Source: RGIG3009 sp045648765
GTDB lineage: Bacteria > Bacillota > Clostridia > Oscillospirales > Acutalibacteraceae
Reading direction: 5' to 3'
NCBI GenBank assembly: GCA_045648765.1
Contig: JAZROQ010000033.1
Span: forward strand, 1-64,000
Length of the DNA: 64,000 bases
A program made the translations under genes and the position numbers. Below the pieces are notes generated by a model. It was given only the letters and a program-made list of their open reading frames with translations. It was not told the DNA's origin and made no database searches. This document shows, in pieces, positions 1 through 6,517 of the stretch. Positions within the stretch are counted from its first letter, which is position 1. Each line of letters starts with the position of its first letter.

Positions 1-101
1 TATTCGGTTTCGGTTGCCTCAAAGGCTTTTTTCATAGCATTGGCAATTTTGTTGATGTCAAAATCAACTTTTTTTCCGTCTCTTTTGATAATCTGATACA
101 T
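1..101 (-). CDS. nrdD: Anaerobic ribonucleoside-triphosphate reductase, N-terminal fragment
   Basis: Only the first 33 codons lie in the window; the gene runs off the left edge. The start ATG follows an AAGGAGAGG ribosome binding site. The N-terminus reads MYQIIKRDGKKVDFDINKI, which matches the ATP-cone regulatory domain that opens class III (and many other) ribonucleotide reductases and senses ATP/dATP. It lies 20 bp downstream of nrdG on the same strand, so NrdG is the expected radical-SAM activator of this glycyl-radical enzyme. An isolated ATP-cone also occurs in NrdR and other reductases, but the nrdG neighbour favours NrdD. Confidence 0.8.
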   Translation of the reverse strand, partial: MYQIIKRDGKKVDFDINKIANAMKKAFEATETE

Positions 102-121
102 TTTTACCTCTCCTTATTTTT

Positions 122-823
122 TTATCGTGTGGTAATGCCGCGCACCTGCACGGCAGGAACAAAGGGACGAATAGCCTCTGCAAAGTCGAGCAGTTCTTGT
201 TCGTCAAACGCCCCCAAACCATCGGGAGCAATGAGATTGCCGGAATCTTTAAACTGTTGCAAATAATACTCACGTGCGCCGCTAATCCACCGAGCAAGTT
301 CTACCAAACTTTCTTTGGTGTGGATCCCACGCACAACGGTGGTACGAAATTCATATTCCACCGAACCGTTCATGAGCAACTCTTTGGAAGCGGTTACCGC
401 TTCCATATCCAATTCTTTTAGCCCCACGGCAAGGGGGTATTGCGCAGGAGTGTGCTTGATATCCATGGCAACGCGGTCCAAAAGACCTTGGTCGAGCAAC
501 TGTTTCAGCCGTTCGGGTTTTGTGCCGTTGGTATCTAGCTTAATGGGATATCCCAGCGCTTTAATACGCTCCATCAAAAGTGGTAAATCGGCGTGTAACA
601 GCGGTTCCCCGCCGGTGAACACCACGCCTTCCAACACGCCTTGTCTCTTTTTTAGGAAGTTTAGCAACTCTTCTTCCGAAAAAGCGGTGTCGAGTGGCTT
701 TGTTACCAAGGAAGCGTTGTGACAAAACGGGCAGCGGAAATTGCATCCGTTCGTAAAAACAGTACAAGCCACTTTACCCGGATAATCGAGCAATGTCAAT
801 TTTTGAAGTCCGGATAACTGCAC
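122..823 (-). CDS. nrdG: Anaerobic ribonucleotide reductase activating protein (radical SAM)
   Basis: 233 residues. It installs the glycyl radical on NrdD using S-adenosylmethionine and a [4Fe-4S] cluster. The cluster motif CxxxCxxC is at C27, C31 and C34 (sequence CNFRCPFC), and the SAM-binding GGEP motif is at residues 71-74. Length fits the NrdG/pyruvate-formate-lyase-activase-like branch common in Firmicutes. The ATG is preceded by GGGGAGGTG. nrdD follows after 20 bp, so the two form an operon. A promoter (855-883) and two NrdR-box-like sequences (891-947) lie upstream, which suggests control by the NrdR repressor (inference). Confidence 0.93.
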   Translation of the reverse strand: MQLSGLQKLTLLDYPGKVACTVFTNGCNFRCPFCHNASLVTKPLDTAFSEEELLNFLKKRQGVLEGVVFTGGEPLLHADLPLLMERIKALGYPIKLDTNGTKPERLKQLLDQGLLDRVAMDIKHTPAQYPLAVGLKELDMEAVTASKELLMNGSVEYEFRTTVVRGIHTKESLVELARWISGAREYYLQQFKDSGNLIAPDGLGAFDEQELLDFAEAIRPFVPAVQVRGITTR

Positions 824-854
824 CGCACGTCACCTCCCCAATGTGAGCCTTATC

Positions 855-883
855 AATATATCACATCTTGCCACAATAGTCAA
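855..883 (-). promoter_or_regulatory. Sigma-A promoter of nrdG-nrdD
   Basis: On the minus strand, TTGACT (878-883) and TATATT (855-860) are separated by 17 bp, about 30 nt before the nrdG start codon. A second promoter overlapping the NrdR-like boxes cannot be excluded because that stretch is very AT-rich. Confidence 0.65.
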
Positions 884-890
884 GGCAAAA

Positions 891-906
891 ACACAATATA
901 TAGTAA
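891..906. promoter_or_regulatory. NrdR box 1 (putative)
   Basis: The 16-mer acacaatatatagtaa matches the NrdR-box consensus acaCwAtATaTwGtgt at 14 of 16 positions. It lies just upstream of the nrdG -35 element. NrdR is known to bind pairs of such boxes on nrd promoters and repress them when dATP is high. Confidence 0.6.
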
Positions 907-931
907 TAAAATTTTAAAAATTCCCAAAAAC

Positions 932-947
932 AAGGAATATATGGTGT
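932..947. promoter_or_regulatory. NrdR box 2 (putative)
   Basis: The 16-mer aaggaatatatggtgt matches the NrdR consensus at 12 of 16 positions. Its start is 41 bp from that of box 1, close to four helical turns, so both boxes would face the same side of the DNA. Confidence 0.5.
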
Positions 948-990
948 ACACAAAAAACGAAAAAACGTTGTAATATAGCCAAAAACAGAC

Positions 991-1019
991 TTGCGAGCAA
1001 GGCGTGACGATGGTATAAT
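991..1019 (+). promoter_or_regulatory. Sigma-A promoter of the C-GCAxxG-C-C gene
   Basis: TTGCGA (991-996), 17-bp spacer, then TATAAT (1014-1019) with an extended -10 TG at 1011-1012. It fires away from nrdG. Confidence 0.7.
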
Positions 1020-1051
1020 ATCCCTATAATAAAAGAAAGGAAACACAAACC

Positions 1052-1498
1052 ATGGGACAACGTGCAGAAAAAGCAAAAGAACTGTTTTTACAAGGATATA
1101 ATTGCAGCCAAGCGGTATTGGGCGCTTTTTGCGAAGATATCGGTTTGGAATTCGAAACCGCCATCAAACTTTCGTCGTCGTTCGGTGGCGGCATGGGGCA
1201 GTTGCGCGAGGTATGCGGAGCAGTTAGCTCTTTGTTTATGATTGCCGGATTCAAAAAAGGGTACACTTCACCCACCGATAAAGACGCCAAAGCAGAGCAT
1301 TACAAACGCATTCAAGAGTTGGCAAAACAATTTGCCGAAAAGAAGGGGAGTATCATTTGCCGTGACTTGCTCAAAATGAAGGCGACAGGCAAGGTGGAAC
1401 ATCACGACCGCGATGCACAATATTACAAATCGCGTCCTTGCTTGGTATTGGTAGAAGAAGCGGCGCTTCTTGCCGAGCAACTTTTGGAAGAAAAATAA
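1052..1498 (+). CDS. C-GCAxxG-C-C family redox-type protein
   Basis: 148 residues, cytoplasmic, no signal peptide. It shows the conserved cysteine pattern of the C_GCAxxG_C_C family: NCSQAV near residue 18, GGGMGQLREVCGA near residue 50, an ICRDLL cysteine near residue 103, and a final RPC near residue 130. The central element is VCGAVSS rather than strict GCAxxG. The biochemical function of the family is not established, although the spaced cysteines suggest metal or redox chemistry. The gene has its own promoter, divergent from nrdGD, and is followed by putP, which also appears to have its own promoter. Confidence 0.8.
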   Translation: MGQRAEKAKELFLQGYNCSQAVLGAFCEDIGLEFETAIKLSSSFGGGMGQLREVCGAVSSLFMIAGFKKGYTSPTDKDAKAEHYKRIQELAKQFAEKKGSIICRDLLKMKATGKVEHHDRDAQYYKSRPCLVLVEEAALLAEQLLEEK

Positions 1499-1539
1499 AG
1501 ACTTTTTCAAAAAAAATTACCAAAAAACAAAAAAAATGC

Positions 1540-1568
1540 TGTTCTTTATAATAAAAGTATGATATAAT
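1540..1568 (+). promoter_or_regulatory. Probable putP promoter
   Basis: A good -10, TATAAT (1563-1568), has only a weak -35 around 1540-1545. The dyad atcac-attaaa-gtgat (1571-1586) directly follows the -10 and overlaps the expected transcription start, so it could be an operator. Confidence 0.5.
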
Positions 1569-1611
1569 TTATCACATTAAAGTGATTACACGTTAAATAG
1601 GAGGAAAAAAC

Positions 1612-3174
1612 ATGTCAGAAAAAATACAAATTCTGATTGCCATGGCAGGCTACATGTTGGTAGTTATCGCTATCGGTTTGGTCTTTGCCAAACGTGCGCA
1701 ATCCAGTTCCAGCAACTACTTCTTGGGTGGCCGTTCGCTTGGCCCGTGGGTTGCCGCCATGAGTGCCGAAGCTTCGGATATGAGCGGTTGGTTGCTAATG
1801 GGGCTACCGGGTGTTGCTTACTGGTGTGGCATTGCCGACGCCGCGTGGACCGCAATCGGTTTGGCTGTTGGCACATACTTTAACTGGCTCATTGTTGCCA
1901 AACGCTTGCGTCACTATTCGTCTGCTTCGGGAGATGCCATTACGTTGCCGGAATTTTTCAGCAACCGTTTCCACGAAAAGAAAAAAGTGTTGCTTGGTAT
2001 CTCGGCGGTGTTTATTTTGGTGTTCTTCACCGTGTATGCAGCCAGTTGTTTTGTAACGTGCGGCAAATTGTTTAGCACCCTGTTCGGTACTTCGTACCAT
2101 GCTATGATGATTCTCGGCGCCTTGTTTGTTATTTTCTACACGTTTATCGGCGGTTTCTTGGCAGAAAGCGTGTCGGATTTTATGCAAGCCATCGTTATGA
2201 TTTTTGCATTGGTTGTCGTTTTGGTGACCGGCACGATAAACGCCGGCGGTATTGATGCGGTTTTGGAAAACGCAAAGGCCATTCCCGGTTACTTCTCTTT
2301 GACTCAAATTGCCAGTCCCGAAACAACGGTAGACGGCGTACAAAAAGTGGTAGGCAGCACCCCGCTGTTTGGTGCTGCGGGAGGCTACGGTTTCTTGACG
2401 ATTCTTTCCACGCTTTCGTGGGGCCTTGGCTATTTTGGTATGCCGCAAGTGCTGTTGCGTTTTATGGCCATTCGCCGCGCAGACGAACTCAAACGTTCGC
2501 GCCGTATTGCCACTGTGTGGGTGGTCATTTCTTTGTTTGCCGCGGTGGCCATTGGTGTTATCGGTAGAAAGTTGTTCCCGGTTGAGCCGGCGTTGCTTAC
2601 TTCCGGCGGTGCCGAAAACGTGTTTATCACGCTTTCCAGCGCCTTGTTACCGGCATTGTTGGCAGGCATTGTTATGGCGGGTATTTTGGCGGCAACCATC
2701 AGCTCGTCCGACTCGTATTTGCTGATTGCCGCTTCGGCCTTCGCGAAAAACATCTACGGCGGTTTGTTCAACAAACGTGCCAGCGACAAATCCATTATGC
2801 GCGCCACGCGTATTGTACTGATTGCAATTTCGGTTATCGGTATGGTAATTGCCTGGAACGAAAAGAGCGTCATTTTCACCATTGTTTCGTTTGCATGGGC
2901 AGGTTTCGGTGCCACGTTTGGACCGATCATGCTGTTCTCGTTATTCTGGAAACGCACCAATCAAGCGGGTGCCATTGCCGGTATGATCACCGGTGGTGTC
3001 ATGGTGTTTGTGTGGAAACTGTGCTTAAAACCGCTGGGTGGCGTGTTCGGCATTTATGAACTGTTACCCGCGTTCATCTTATCCTCGTTGGCAATCGTGG
3101 TGGTTTCGTTGTTGACCGCCCCGCCGTCGGAGGAAATCCAAAAAGAATTTGACGAAGTAAAACAGCAAGCATAA
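1612..3174 (+). CDS. putP: Sodium/proline symporter
   Basis: 520 residues, polytopic inner-membrane protein of the solute:sodium symporter family with about 13 hydrophobic helices. Typical PutP features are SNYFLGGRSLGPWVAAMSA near residue 35, the SDMSGWLLMGLPG segment after it, and the ISSSDSYLL stretch near residue 365 that contributes to the sodium site. It imports L-proline with Na+. The start is set by AGGAGG at 1599-1604. A strong bidirectional terminator follows, so putP is probably monocistronic. Pantothenate- or glucose-type members of the family are less likely given length and motifs. Confidence 0.92.
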   Translation: MSEKIQILIAMAGYMLVVIAIGLVFAKRAQSSSSNYFLGGRSLGPWVAAMSAEASDMSGWLLMGLPGVAYWCGIADAAWTAIGLAVGTYFNWLIVAKRLRHYSSASGDAITLPEFFSNRFHEKKKVLLGISAVFILVFFTVYAASCFVTCGKLFSTLFGTSYHAMMILGALFVIFYTFIGGFLAESVSDFMQAIVMIFALVVVLVTGTINAGGIDAVLENAKAIPGYFSLTQIASPETTVDGVQKVVGSTPLFGAAGGYGFLTILSTLSWGLGYFGMPQVLLRFMAIRRADELKRSRRIATVWVVISLFAAVAIGVIGRKLFPVEPALLTSGGAENVFITLSSALLPALLAGIVMAGILAATISSSDSYLLIAASAFAKNIYGGLFNKRASDKSIMRATRIVLIAISVIGMVIAWNEKSVIFTIVSFAWAGFGATFGPIMLFSLFWKRTNQAGAIAGMITGGVMVFVWKLCLKPLGGVFGIYELLPAFILSSLAIVVVSLLTAPPSEEIQKEFDEVKQQA

Positions 3175-3181
3175 GAAAACA

Positions 3182-3226
3182 AAAAAACACCCCTGTGTCA
3201 TCATTGGTGACACAGGGGTGTTTTTT
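3182..3226. terminator. Bidirectional terminator between putP and the lipoprotein gene
   Basis: Perfect 19-bp inverted repeat (3182-3200 with 3208-3226) with a 7-nt loop and A/T tracts on both sides. It serves the two convergent genes. Confidence 0.92.
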
Positions 3227-3230
3227 GTAT

Positions 3231-3914
3231 TTATTTTGCTTCATTGATGGTGGTTACTTTGAGGTATTGCTTGTCGGTATCTTTATCAACCAAAACGTCA
3301 AATACCACGCGGGTGGGAGTAACGTAAAGGTCGTTGCCGAACGCCATGTAATCACCGTTCAAAATCTTTTGGAAAGGATCCGAAACATCGGGATTTTCCC
3401 AAAAATAGTTTGGCAATTTGCACCGATGGAAAGAGGCTTGGTGTGTACCGTCTTTTTTGACGACCAGTGATTGCAGCACAAACAAATCACCAAAATAATA
3501 AGGATTAAATTGCGTAAAATGGACGGTGTCGTTTGTGGTGTTGACCACAGAAACCGAGGTGTCAAAATCCTCGATGGTGTGACCCAAATATTTGTTTGCC
3601 ACTTCGTTTAAGCGTTTCTTGGTGACACCCTCGTTGATGCTGTCGCCCAACCCGCGGGATAAGTAAATAAACACAAAGGTAAGCACGTCTTCGTCGTTGT
3701 ATTTACCGTCTTTGTTGGTTGTCAAATGTTGCAGCCCATACATTTCCCAAAAATAATCAAAATAATATTCGCGAAGTTGCGCAAATTGTGGGTGCGAGGT
3801 ATCGTACGTGCCGGGGGTTAACCCGTCGGGCGAAACGCCTTTGTTGCGCGAACACCCCGCACAACCGAGAACCAATACTACACACAAAACAAAAGACAAT
3901 AATCGTTTCATCAT
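3231..3914 (-). CDS. Putative lipoprotein of unknown function
   Basis: 227 residues from the chosen start MMKRLLSFVLCVV. This start is preferred over one 24 bp upstream because GGAGGAGGG sits 6-7 nt before it. A signal peptide ends in VLGCAGC, so a lipidated cysteine is likely. The mature part is a soluble domain (residues about 30-227) with alternating polar and aromatic stretches and no family I recognise. The gene starts 16 bp after the ychF stop and probably shares its transcript. The shared terminator with putP ends it. Function unknown. Confidence 0.75.
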   Translation of the reverse strand: MMKRLLSFVLCVVLVLGCAGCSRNKGVSPDGLTPGTYDTSHPQFAQLREYYFDYFWEMYGLQHLTTNKDGKYNDEDVLTFVFIYLSRGLGDSINEGVTKKRLNEVANKYLGHTIEDFDTSVSVVNTTNDTVHFTQFNPYYFGDLFVLQSLVVKKDGTHQASFHRCKLPNYFWENPDVSDPFQKILNGDYMAFGNDLYVTPTRVVFDVLVDKDTDKQYLKVTTINEAK

Positions 3915-3930
3915 AAATAGCCCTCCTCCA

Positions 3931-5040
3931 TTAAACATTGAATAGGAATTCGACGACGTCGCCGTCTTTCATCACATATTCTTTACCTTCGGTGCGAACA
4001 AGACCTTTGCCTCGGGCATTGGCAAGCGAACCGCACGCTACCAAATCGTCAAAAGCAATCACTTGCGCACGGATAAACCCGCGTTCAAAGTCGGTGTGAA
4101 TGCGCCCTGCCGCTTGCGGAGCTTTCCAACCGTTGCGGATGGTCCAAGCACGGACTTCCTTTTCACCCGCGGTGAGGAACGAGATAAGACCGAGCAAATG
4201 ATAACTTTTTTGAATCAAACGGTCAAGCCCCGAATGTTCTAACCCGAGTTCTTCCAAAAACATCAGTTTTTCATCTTCGTCCATGTCCACAATATCTGCC
4301 TCCATTTGCGCACAGATGGGCAACACTTCGGCACCTTGTTCGGCGGCAAGAGCCTCCACCTTTTGGTAATGGGGGTTGTTTTTCGGTTCTCCGCCCGAAA
4401 AATCCGCCTCGCTCAAATTGGCGGCGTAAATAATGGGTTTGGAAGTAAGTAACGCCATGTTTCCCATCATATCCACTTCGTCTTCACTGCAATCCAGCGC
4501 GCGGGCGGGTTTGCCGCTTTCGAGCAATTCTTGCAACCGTTTTAAAAAGTCGAGTTCTTTTTGCAAACTCTTGTCGCCTTTTAAGTCTTTGGTAACGCGC
4601 GCAATGCGGCGTTCCACCATTTCCATATCGGAAAAAATCAGTTCCAAATCAATGGTTTCAATATCGCGCAACGGGTCAATGCTGCCCTCGACGTGGATGA
4701 TATCGTCGTTTTCAAAACACCGTACCACGTGCACAATGGCATCGCATTCGCGAATGGTGGCAAGGAATTTGTTGCCAAGTCCTTCGCCCTTGCTGGCCCC
4801 CTTGACCAAACCCGCAATGTCCACAAACTCAATCACCGCAGGAACAATGGGGGGGACTTTGCTGCCTTCGGTGTACATTTCGCACAGCGTGTTCAAACGC
4901 TTGTCCGGCACGGCAACCACACCCACGTTGGGGTCAATGGTGCAAAACGGCAAGTTTGCACTTTGTGCGCCCGCGTTGGTAATGGCGTTAAACAACGTGG
5001 ATTTACCGACGTTCGGCAACCCGACAATACCCAGTTTCAT
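3931..5040 (-). CDS. ychF: Redox-regulated ATPase YchF (OBG-like)
   Basis: 369 residues, the usual YchF length. The P-loop GLPNVGKS is at residues 7-14. The usual G4 NKxD is replaced by NLSE (in YAANLSEAD), the hallmark that makes YchF prefer ATP over GTP. A coiled-coil insert follows the G domain, and the C-terminus carries the TGS domain ending in VEFLFNV. YchF is a cytosolic ribosome-associated P-loop ATPase. An AAGGAG site precedes the ATG. A lipoprotein gene follows 16 bp downstream. Confidence 0.96.
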   Translation of the reverse strand: MKLGIVGLPNVGKSTLFNAITNAGAQSANLPFCTIDPNVGVVAVPDKRLNTLCEMYTEGSKVPPIVPAVIEFVDIAGLVKGASKGEGLGNKFLATIRECDAIVHVVRCFENDDIIHVEGSIDPLRDIETIDLELIFSDMEMVERRIARVTKDLKGDKSLQKELDFLKRLQELLESGKPARALDCSEDEVDMMGNMALLTSKPIIYAANLSEADFSGGEPKNNPHYQKVEALAAEQGAEVLPICAQMEADIVDMDEDEKLMFLEELGLEHSGLDRLIQKSYHLLGLISFLTAGEKEVRAWTIRNGWKAPQAAGRIHTDFERGFIRAQVIAFDDLVACGSLANARGKGLVRTEGKEYVMKDGDVVEFLFNV

Positions 5041-5174
5041 AGTTGTTCATTCTCCTTATTTTTTCCTTTCCCATTTTGAGAAAAAGAGTCAGCACAATTT
5101 ATTGTATTATACCGCATTGCCTTTTCTTTTTCAATATAAAACCGCCATTTTTACCATTGCCACCGTAAAAAAGG

Positions 5175-5207
5175 ACCGCCGACGAGAGGTAACCCCTCGT
5201 CGGCGGT
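5175..5207 (-). terminator. Terminator of the duplicated-domain lipoprotein gene
   Basis: 12-bp perfect GC-rich stem (5175-5186 with 5196-5207), 9-nt loop, and a T-rich tract on the minus strand directly downstream. Confidence 0.85.
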
Positions 5208-5241
5208 TGGTTTTCGCGGCCGTATATCTTACAAAATTCTC

Positions 5242-6324
5242 TTAATTCGCAGGATTTGCGCGTCGGGACGTTGTGGTTGCTGTTGTCAAATCGGGCGAAC
5301 GTGTAGTGGTCGACGCGGCATTCGTTTTTGGCGGAGCAATGGTCGAAAAATCGGCCACAACCCATTTCCCTTCGATTTCCAACGCCAGTTTATATTGCTC
5401 GTTTGCCGCCAATTCATACGGCGCCAGTTTTATGCTGGTTTTAAAAGTGCCGTCACCTTTCATTATCCTCCATGCGGTAATGGTTCCCTGCCCGTGATAG
5501 ATTTTTGTCCACTCGTCGTTTTTTTGTTGTTTCAAAACGTAGTAGTAATAACCAAAGCCGATTTCGCCCCCGGTCTTATTTTCGATTTCTACTTGGACAG
5601 TATCCTCGGTGGTGTAAACCGACTTGTCAAGATGCATAAGAATATCGGTATGAAAATCTTCCGGTTTCAGCTTTGTCGAAGAAGTATAACGTGAGCGCCC
5701 CGTTGTAGACGGTGCCGCATTTGTTTTTGGGGGCGCGACAGTTTCAAAATCGGCTACAACCCATTTTCCATCGATTTTTTTTGCCAACTTATACTGCTCA
5801 TTTGCTTCCAACAGATAATGCGGCAGCTTGATACTGGCTTTCCACGTGTCGTTATTCGGTAAATTTTGTGAAATCAAAATGTATCCCATCTCACTGAGGA
5901 ATATCGTAAATTCGTTGCCTTTTTCGTGCTTTAAAATATAGTAAACATAATCAATGTTGATTAGACTACCCGTTTTGTTTTCGATTTCTATTTTCACCTC
6001 GTCCTCGGTGGTGTAAACCGACTTGTCAAGGTGAAGGATAACATCGGTACGAAAATCCTCCGGCGCGATTGTTATCGTATAAGGAGTAACCCGGCGCGTG
6101 GTGGTTGTCGGCAATTCAGAAGAAACCGTCGTAGACGGTACGTGCTTTGTTGTCGTGGTAGTGGTAGTACTACTTTCTTTGTCTGTTGACGACGGAACGG
6201 TGGTAACGGTTGTTTCTCCGTTGTTTGTCAAGGAAGCCTCTTTATCAGCACCGGGTTCTGCACAGCCGCTCAACAAAAGCACCAAAAGCACAAACAGGCA
6301 CATAAAAGCAAACCGTTTTTTCAT
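5242..6324 (-). CDS. Lipoprotein with Thr-rich stalk and two tandem Ig-like domains
   Basis: 360 residues from MKKRFAFMCLF; this start is chosen because AAAGGAGG lies 7 nt upstream. The signal peptide ends in a lipobox LLSGC. A threonine-rich stalk (about residues 30-80) follows. Two repeats of about 120 residues come next; both contain EDF-TD, HLDKSVYTTED, IENKTG, a run of Tyr, EQYKLA and GKWVVADF. The repeats resemble bacterial Ig-like domains found in surface lipoproteins (family assignment is inference). The C-terminal tail is again Ser/Thr-rich. The gene has a strong promoter and a terminator hairpin inside its leader. Ligand and function unknown. Confidence 0.8.
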   Translation of the reverse strand: MKKRFAFMCLFVLLVLLLSGCAEPGADKEASLTNNGETTVTTVPSSTDKESSTTTTTTTKHVPSTTVSSELPTTTTRRVTPYTITIAPEDFRTDVILHLDKSVYTTEDEVKIEIENKTGSLINIDYVYYILKHEKGNEFTIFLSEMGYILISQNLPNNDTWKASIKLPHYLLEANEQYKLAKKIDGKWVVADFETVAPPKTNAAPSTTGRSRYTSSTKLKPEDFHTDILMHLDKSVYTTEDTVQVEIENKTGGEIGFGYYYYVLKQQKNDEWTKIYHGQGTITAWRIMKGDGTFKTSIKLAPYELAANEQYKLALEIEGKWVVADFSTIAPPKTNAASTTTRSPDLTTATTTSRRANPAN

Positions 6325-6343
6325 AAAAGGACCTCCTTTACAC

Positions 6344-6381
6344 AAAAAAGCGCATAAACCGACAAGTGACGGTCTATGCGC
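6344..6381 (-). promoter_or_regulatory. Attenuator-type terminator in the lipoprotein leader
   Basis: Stem 6350-6361 with 6370-6381 (11 of 12 pairs), 8-nt loop, followed on the minus strand by six T (6344-6349). It lies between the promoter (6435-6463) and the start codon (6324), so it must be overcome for the gene to be expressed. A small hairpin precedes it in the leader. No clear antiterminator was identified. Confidence 0.65.
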
Positions 6382-6434
6382 AAACGAACAAAGGGCTTTG
6401 TTTTGGTTGCGTATGACACGTAACCTTCGTTTAT

Positions 6435-6463
6435 AGTATAGCGCAAGTGAATAAATTTGTCAA
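6435..6463 (-). promoter_or_regulatory. Strong sigma-A promoter of the lipoprotein gene
   Basis: Minus strand TTGACA (6458-6463), 17-bp spacer, TATACT (6435-6440). It is nearly perfect consensus. The leader to the start codon is about 105 nt. Confidence 0.85.
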
Positions 6464-6480
6464 TATTTTCCAATGAAAAA

Positions 6481-6514
6481 ACGAAAAGCCCCTTGATTTA
6501 AAGGGGCTTTTCGT
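6481..6514 (-). terminator. secA terminator
   Basis: 14-bp inverted repeat (6481-6494 with 6501-6514) immediately after the secA stop, with a T tract in the minus-strand direction. Confidence 0.88.
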
Positions 6515-6517
6515 TTT

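Noticed and set aside
1571..1586. putP dyad as a defined operator
   Set aside because: Only 5-bp arms in AT-rich DNA; noted with the promoter but too weak to claim separately.
5280..6240. Repeats within the lipoprotein gene as a possible CRISPR or minisatellite
   Set aside because: The similarity is at protein level between two long domains plus Thr-codon runs; there are no short, evenly spaced DNA repeats.
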